Part shown: positions 5,554 through 5,738 of the stretch, piece by piece | How the letters are laid out: each line of letters opens with the position of its first letter | How positions within the stretch are numbered: the first letter of the stretch is position 1 | Assembly: GCA_016288355.1 (NCBI GenBank) | Contig: JAEEYY010000208.1 | Span: 1 to 5,738, forward strand | DNA from: Synergistes sp. | Lineage (GTDB): Bacteria; Synergistota; Synergistia; Synergistales; Synergistaceae | DNA length: 5,738 bases | Reading direction: 5' to 3' | The notes under the pieces: generated by a model | What the model was told of the DNA's origin: nothing | Database searches by the model: none | The model's input: the letters and a program-made list of their open reading frames with translations, nothing else | Translations under genes and position numbers: made by a program

Positions 5554-5558
5554 CCTCC
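5554..5558 (-). promoter_or_regulatory. Ribosome binding site that decides a TTG start
   Basis: GGAGG on the minus strand lies 7 nt before TTG 5546. No comparable site precedes ATG 5597 or TTG 5624, the in-frame alternatives. A start here also puts the asparaginase N-terminal strand (KLALVIAG) at residue 6, as in family members. Confidence 0.8.
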
Positions 5559-5585
5559 ATACCTACGTACATCCAAACACTTATC

Positions 5586-5603
5586 GTTACAAAGCATTGT
5601 AAC
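5586..5603 (-). repeat. 18-bp dyad over the operon -10 box and start site, candidate operator
   Basis: GTTACAA (5603-5597) and TTGTAAC (5592-5586) are perfect 7-bp inverted arms around a 4-bp centre. The dyad covers most of TACAAT and the predicted +1. This is the usual place for a repressor dimer, or a 5' hairpin if transcription starts further upstream. The regulator is unknown. Confidence 0.5.
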
Positions 5604-5624
5604 GCAAAGCCGAATATGTTTCAA
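5596..5624 (-). promoter_or_regulatory. Operon promoter, near-consensus sigma-70
   Basis: TTGAAA (5624-5619), a 17-bp spacer and TACAAT (5601-5596) differ from consensus by one base in each hexamer. Initiation near 5589 gives a leader of about 43 nt that carries the GGAGG. It probably drives all six genes, since no terminator is visible between them. Confidence 0.75.
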
Positions 5625-5627
5625 ACC

Positions 5628-5668
5628 GGCAGGGTATCAGGCACGCGCTGGCAGGATATCAGGCATGC
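5628..5668. repeat. Two 19-bp imperfect direct repeats upstream of the operon promoter
   Basis: GGCAGGGTATCAGGCACGC (5628-5646) and GGCAGGATATCAGGCATGC (5650-5668) match at 17 of 19 positions with a 22-bp period, about two helical turns. The proximal copy ends 3 bp before the -35 hexamer, so the copies are centred near -48 and -70 relative to the predicted start. The position fits tandem sites for an activator, but no regulator is identified. Confidence 0.55.
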
Positions 5669-5726
5669 ACAGCTTATAGACTTTTGACGCTTTTGCATAT
5701 ATATTTATTGGCGCAGAATCTTCCCG

Positions 5727-5733
5727 AAGGAGG
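5727..5733 (+). promoter_or_regulatory. Possible ribosome binding site of a divergent gene beyond the right edge
   Basis: AAGGAGG on the plus strand is a perfect Shine-Dalgarno sequence ending 5 bases before the window edge, where a start codon would be expected just outside. There is no convincing plus-strand promoter: TTGACG at 5684-5689 lacks a well-spaced -10. An alternative is that a minus-strand gene ends here, since the frame from 5737 reads DASFGKILRQ and stops at TAA 5707-5705. The two readings cannot be separated from this window. Confidence 0.25.
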
Positions 5734-5738
5734 CGTCG

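Noticed and set aside
5669..5738. Plus-strand promoter from TTGACG (5684) with a -10 in the following AT-rich stretch
   Set aside because: TATATT is only 10 bp away, and the hexamers at 16-17 bp (TATTGG, ATTGGC) are poor.
1..5738. Search for insertion sequences, CRISPR repeats, tRNA genes and toxin-antitoxin or defence genes
   Set aside because: No transposase, regularly spaced array, tRNA cloverleaf or defence domain could be seen. The region reads as core chromosome.

Overview
The window is bacterial chromosome with every recognisable gene on the minus strand. It holds a compact housekeeping operon of six proteins, followed by the start of a ribosomal RNA operon. Nothing suggests phage, plasmid, transposon or CRISPR content. 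In transcription order (high to low coordinates) the genes are an asparaginase-fold protein, rimO, pgpA, pncC (CinA C-terminal domain), thpR (LigT), recA, a terminator, then the rRNA promoter, a structured leader and the first ~21 nt of 16S rRNA, cut by the left edge. The coding part is moderately GC-rich and the recA-rRNA gap is AT-rich. The cluster rimO / PG-phosphate gene / cinA / thpR / recA resembles recA neighbourhoods in several bacterial phyla. The use of pgpA and the RecA variants make me lean to Synergistota, but that is low-confidence inference and not a direct reading.

Region 5547-5738 is the control region of the first gene. It has a near-consensus sigma-70 promoter (TTGAAA, 17 bp, TACAAT), a dyad over the -10 box, and two 19-bp imperfect direct repeats 22 bp apart just upstream of the -35 box. 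The promoter lies inside the longest possible reading frame of the gene. Translation therefore most likely starts at TTG 5546, behind a GGAGG, giving a 333-residue protein.

Region 1681-5546 is very tightly packed. Three junctions are 4-bp ATGA overlaps and one is a 1-bp TAATG overlap, so translational coupling is expected. No terminator separates thpR from recA, but recA has its own extended -10 promoter overlapping the thpR stop codon. RecA can thus be made both by read-through and on its own. The enzymes cover ribosomal protein S12 modification (RimO), phosphatidylglycerol synthesis (PgpA), NMN recycling (PncC), RNA end chemistry (ThpR) and recombination repair (RecA).

Region 1-462 has no protein gene. 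It contains the recA terminator, an AT-rich spacer, a strong rRNA promoter whose -10 box sits inside a 22-bp dyad, and a leader of about 200 nt with three well-formed hairpins and a 31-nt pure-purine run before 16S.

The observations most worth checking are the asparaginase-fold protein, which appears to lack most of the catalytic residues of its family, the RecA with altered Walker A and longer DNA-binding loops, and the architecture of the two promoters and the rRNA leader.
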